From contig JBBRZI010000040.1 in the NCBI GenBank assembly GCA_038236865.1, forward strand, positions 1 through 8,039: 8,039 bases of DNA. Direction: 5' to 3'. The notes under the pieces were generated by a model that worked only from the letters and a program-made list of their open reading frames with translations, was not told where the DNA came from and searched no databases. The position numbers were made by a program, and so were the translations under genes. Below are positions 6,122 to 8,039 of this stretch, one piece after another; the first letter of the stretch is position 1; each line of letters opens with the position of its first letter. This DNA is from UBA4729 sp038236865. GTDB lineage: Bacteria > Patescibacteriota > Saccharimonadia > Saccharimonadales > UBA4665.

Positions 6122-6760
6122 ATGAAGATCACGAAGTATGTCCACAGCTGTTTATTGGTAGAGATGCCGGCGCCCATTAACCGGACCGCTCTATTTGACC
6201 CGGGTGTGCTGAGTGAGGGCGTTCTGGACGTCAGTCGACTCGAGTTTCTCGATGATATCATTATTACGCACGAACACAGCGATCACCTCAGCCTAAAACT
6301 GATTGAGCAGTTGGTTGCTAAGTTCCCGGACGTCCATATTACCTCGACCGCCCCGGTCGTGAGCTTGCTTGCCGAGCAGGGTATTGTGGCTTCCGACCAA
6401 CCGTCGGCTGGTATTGGGTTGTTTGAGGCGCCGCACGAGAGCGTCGCTCCGCTCTGGCCGCGCCCGGCTGCGACTGGTGTCCATTATCTTGATCGCTTGA
6501 CTCACCCAGGCGATAGCCATAGTTTTTCTGAAACAAAAGCCATTCTCGCATTACCCGTCACCGCTCCGTGGGGCAGCGTGATTGCGGCCGTGAATCTCGC
6601 TATTAGGCTTAAACCAAAGTTTATCGTGCCAATTCACGATTGGCACTGGCGGGATGAGGCGCGGGTTCAAACCTACAAAAATCTCGAGCCGGCCTTTGCC
6701 AAGGTAGGCATTACGTTCTTAAAGCTCGAAGACGGGAGACCAGTCGTCGTTGACGTTTAG
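6122..6760 (+). CDS. UlaG-like metallo-beta-lactamase-fold hydrolase
   Basis: A soluble metal-dependent hydrolase of 212 residues. It opens with MKITKYVHSCLLVE, the typical start of the UlaG/YycJ-like 'beta-lactamase superfamily' proteins. The metal motif THEHSDHL (49-56) gives H50, H52, D54 and H55; APHES (103-107) supplies another His; HPGDSHSF (128-135) supplies the bridging Asp131; and PIHDWHW (170-176) supplies the last His172. All expected ligands appear present, so it should be active, but the substrate cannot be read from the sequence. Relatives range from L-ascorbate-6-phosphate lactonase to nucleases and phosphodiesterases. A TTG at 6116 in frame is the alternative start: the purine-rich AAAGGA (6104-6109) is 6 bases from the TTG but 12 from the ATG, so the two are hard to separate. 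Confidence 0.85.
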   Translation: MKITKYVHSCLLVEMPAPINRTALFDPGVLSEGVLDVSRLEFLDDIIITHEHSDHLSLKLIEQLVAKFPDVHITSTAPVVSLLAEQGIVASDQPSAGIGLFEAPHESVAPLWPRPAATGVHYLDRLTHPGDSHSFSETKAILALPVTAPWGSVIAAVNLAIRLKPKFIVPIHDWHWRDEARVQTYKNLEPAFAKVGITFLKLEDGRPVVVDV

Positions 6761-6904
6761 CGTGCAACCCCTGGGGCTTTCTAGAAGAGAGAAGGACCTA
6801 ATTATGCAGCTCAGCGGCAAGTGCACTGCGCGCTTGGCTGCCAGCCACGAGCCGTATACGTAGGCTAGCTGTAGGGCAACGGACTGAATCAACGGGGATA
6901 AAAG

Positions 6905-6930
6905 TCAAGAGTATAGAACTATATACTTGA
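6905..6930. promoter_or_regulatory. 26-nt dyad overlapping a -35 element, candidate operator
   Basis: Arms TCAAG/CTTGA and TATAG/CTATA are arranged symmetrically around a central AA, with 10 of 13 pairs matching. The right end shares TTGA with the -35 TTGACA at 6927. Position and symmetry suit a dimeric repressor, but no regulator gene is adjacent. Confidence 0.4.
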
Positions 6931-6955
6931 CAAAAAAGATAATACTTGCTACTGT
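6927..6955 (+). promoter_or_regulatory. Promoter of the 92-residue protein gene
   Basis: A perfect TTGACA (6927-6932) is followed after 17 bases by TACTGT (6950-6955), itself preceded by TGC (extended -10 pattern). TATAAC at 6955-6960 is an alternative -10 but would need a 22-base spacer. ATG 6965 starts 9 bases after the -10, leaving no room for a ribosome binding site, so the transcript should be leaderless or nearly so. Confidence 0.55.
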
Positions 6956-6964
6956 ATAACGGTA

Positions 6965-7243
6965 ATGCTCAAAATAAAAAACATAGAAACAGTAAAAGAC
7001 CACTCCCGCCAGGCCGTCCAGAACTTGGGCATTGCTCTGATGGCGGCCGCCACCTTAGCGGGAGTGGTTGAAATGCCTGATCACGGCAATCGGGTAAACC
7101 TCGTCGCACAACCGTCGTTTGTATTCGCAAATGAACGATCTGAGTCGGGGAGCACCTTGCGCCGTGAACGGGAAGAGACAGCTCCGCACTACATTAGTTA
7201 CGGGCTGGCTCAGCGTACACCGGCCCGCAGCGGTCGGGTTTAG
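6965..7243 (+). CDS. Small membrane-anchored or secreted protein with RREREETAPHYISY tail
   Basis: A 92-residue protein of unknown function. A basic N-terminus (MLKIKNIETVKDHSR) is followed by a hydrophobic stretch (about 19-36, NLGIALMAAATLAGVVEM), a signal peptide or single membrane anchor. The rest is polar, with PSFVFANE (50-57) and the striking charged tail RREREETAPHYISYGLAQRTPARSGRV (66-92). From memory, tails like this recur in small Saccharibacteria proteins, which supports both the gene and the taxonomy; no search was possible. It precedes another small exported protein by 37 bases, each with its own promoter, so they may belong to one surface function. Start ATG 6965 has no Shine-Dalgarno site and fits a leaderless message. 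Confidence 0.68.
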   Translation: MLKIKNIETVKDHSRQAVQNLGIALMAAATLAGVVEMPDHGNRVNLVAQPSFVFANERSESGSTLRREREETAPHYISYGLAQRTPARSGRV

Positions 7244-7245
7244 TA

Positions 7246-7274
7246 TTGACATTAATCTAATAAAGTGATATTAT
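7246..7274 (+). promoter_or_regulatory. Near-consensus promoter giving a leaderless mRNA
   Basis: TTGACA (7246-7251), a 17-base spacer and TATTAT (7269-7274) lie directly before ATG 7281, with only CTCAAA between. Transcription should start at or within a base or two of the A of the ATG. It begins 2 bases after the preceding stop codon. This is the clearest sigma-70-type promoter in the window. Confidence 0.8.
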
Positions 7275-7280
7275 CTCAAA

Positions 7281-7799
7281 ATGAAAAATCGTGACAACTC
7301 ATCTCATGAAAATCCGATCCGACCAACTCGCCTCGGGCGTCAATTCATTGGTGCGACTGCACTTCTAGCCGCAGGTGCTTTCTTGATGGCTCCAGCGTTC
7401 AAGGACAACGCAGAACCTTTCGGCCCGGCTCATATCGGGAATGAAAGCAAGCTACTCACTCCTGAACAGACCAGGCAGCTGCAACAGCTGCCGCATATCG
7501 AAGTTACCGTTCAACCTGGGGAAGGTGCAGACGACGTGTTGCTACGGGCAAACTCTCTGTTGCCTTACAATTCACAAGCCTTTCAAGATGAAAGTGAATA
7601 TATTACTGAACAAGGTGCTGCGCTTTCCGACGGACATATGCTGCAGAGCGGTCAACTTGTGTCAGTACCACAGTATTATGGCCCTTTCAAAGTGGTTACT
7701 GCATCAAGATATGACAGCAACTCTTCGTCTCTTCCCGTTACGCTTCCGCCTATTGCCGCTCCCAACCCAGGTGTCGGTACTGGGGTCGCTTCACACTAG
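7281..7799 (+). CDS. Signal-anchored exported protein with LysM-like segment
   Basis: A 172-residue protein. The polar N-terminus (MKNRDNSSHENPIRPTRLGR) leads to a hydrophobic helix at about 21-40 (QFIGATALLAAGAFLMAPAF), so it is probably exported or membrane-anchored. IEVTVQPGEGADDVLLRANSL (73-93) followed by LQSGQLVSVPQ (121-131) resembles the 'v.PGdt...l...n.L...G..l.vP' pattern of LysM, the peptidoglycan- or chitin-binding module, though the middle is longer than usual. The C-terminus is Ser/Pro/Gly-rich (SSSLPVTLPPIAAPNPG) and probably disordered. No catalytic motif is visible. It is transcribed from its own strong promoter without a Shine-Dalgarno site and ends at a clear terminator. 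A wall-binding role is inference. Confidence 0.7.
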   Translation: MKNRDNSSHENPIRPTRLGRQFIGATALLAAGAFLMAPAFKDNAEPFGPAHIGNESKLLTPEQTRQLQQLPHIEVTVQPGEGADDVLLRANSLLPYNSQAFQDESEYITEQGAALSDGHMLQSGQLVSVPQYYGPFKVVTASRYDSNSSSLPVTLPPIAAPNPGVGTGVASH

Positions 7800-7839
7800 C
7801 TGAACCATTGCCGAACGGTGTAGCGTCGCTAGCTTATGT

Positions 7840-7869
7840 ATAGCACCAGCAATGGTGCTATTGTTTTAT
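7840..7869 (+). terminator. Intrinsic terminator after the LysM-like gene
   Basis: A 9-bp stem, ATAGCACCA with TGGTGCTAT, closes on a GCAA (GNRA) tetraloop. It is followed by TTGTTTTAT. It lies 40 bases after the stop codon and is the most convincing terminator in the window. Confidence 0.85.
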
Positions 7870-7872
7870 ACC

Positions 7873-7890
7873 TTGTGCACATGTGGATAA
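7873..7890. promoter_or_regulatory. Pair of DnaA boxes, possible origin element
   Basis: TTGTGCACA (7873-7881, + strand) matches the relaxed DnaA box TTNTNCACA. Immediately after it, TGTGGATAA (7882-7890) is the exact complement of the consensus box TTATCCACA. Two abutting boxes in opposite orientation are unlikely by chance. They may mark oriC or a DnaA-controlled promoter. No clear AT-rich unwinding element is seen within the window. Confidence 0.55.
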
Positions 7891-7913
7891 GTGGTGTTAG
7901 AAACACCACTTAT
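7887..7913. terminator. 12-bp hairpin with 3-nt loop overlapping the DnaA box
   Basis: ATAAGTGGTGTT (7887-7898) pairs perfectly with AACACCACTTAT (7902-7913) around loop AGA, then TTTAGATATTTG follows. It could be a second or bidirectional terminator, or a structural part of an origin, because the left arm shares ATAA with the DnaA box. Confidence 0.55.
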
Positions 7914-7928
7914 TTAGATATTTGTGTA

Positions 7929-7957
7929 TTGCGGGGGGTGAGTGTGGGTAGTATGCT
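7929..7957 (+). promoter_or_regulatory. Weak candidate promoter of the downstream gene
   Basis: TTGCGG (7929-7934) and TATGCT (7952-7957) are 17 bases apart, inside a strikingly G-rich stretch. Both hexamers are imperfect. It would give a leader of about 70 bases before ATG 8034. Confidence 0.25.
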
Positions 7958-8033
7958 CATGTCAGTGGGTAACGCGGGTAGGCCAAACAGCTTACCGACA
8001 AAATAAAAACCACTAGCAACTTAAAGGGTACCA

Positions 8034-8039
8034 ATGGCC
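8034..8039 (+). CDS. Start of a downstream gene cut off by the window end (begins Met-Ala)
   Basis: ATGGCC at the very end is preceded by AAAGGG (8023-8028), a plausible ribosome binding site 5 bases upstream. Only two codons are visible, so the product cannot be identified. The DnaA boxes upstream make dnaA a natural guess, but that is context inference only. Confidence 0.35.

Noticed and set aside
7441..7803. Alternative 120-codon + strand ORF overlapping the LysM-like gene
   Set aside because: It is out of frame with the gene that has a near-consensus promoter and a signal anchor; its translation shows no domain.

Overview
The window looks like part of a chromosome from a Patescibacteria (CPR) bacterium, most likely Candidatus Saccharibacteria (TM7). 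This rests on family recognition without a database search. The pointers are a compact PIF1-type helicase fused to an HRDC domain, a NYN-domain protein of CPR type, a TasA-like protein beside an archaeal/ER-type signal peptidase, and a small protein ending in an RREREETAPHYISY-like tail that I associate with Saccharibacteria. All genes I accept are on the + strand. Seven of nine stop codons are TAG.

Layout. 1-630 is the 3' part or all of an acidic protein I do not recognise. 743-1825 is a DUF4868 protein, the family of the Kiwa anti-phage protein KwaB. 1823-1936 is an array of TAGTNNNA octamers with an inverted copy, able to form a 30-bp hairpin. 2021-3556 is the PIF1-HRDC helicase. 3557-4183 is a 627-base gap without a convincing gene. 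It holds a 9-bp hairpin, a 71-nt cloverleaf-like palindromic element, an adjoining ORF relic on the minus strand, and the promoter of the next gene. 4184-4768 (TasA/camelysin-like) and 4786-5319 (SipW-like signal peptidase) form a tight two-gene export module. 5426-6013 is a NYN/LabA-type putative nuclease, and 6122-6760 is a UlaG-like metallo-beta-lactamase-fold hydrolase. 6965-7243 and 7281-7799 are two small, probably membrane-anchored or secreted proteins; the second has a LysM-like segment. Both have promoters so close to the ATG that the mRNAs should be leaderless or nearly so.

The last 240 bases contain a strong intrinsic terminator, a consensus DnaA box next to a second good match, and a 12-bp hairpin. 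A ribosome binding site and ATG follow, opening a gene cut off by the window end. This may be an origin-proximal region with dnaA next, but that is inference.

The best candidates for undescribed biology are the octamer array, the TasA/SipW module in a CPR genome, the orphan KwaB-like gene with an unknown acidic neighbour, and the leaderless, dyad-overlapped promoters of the small secreted proteins.
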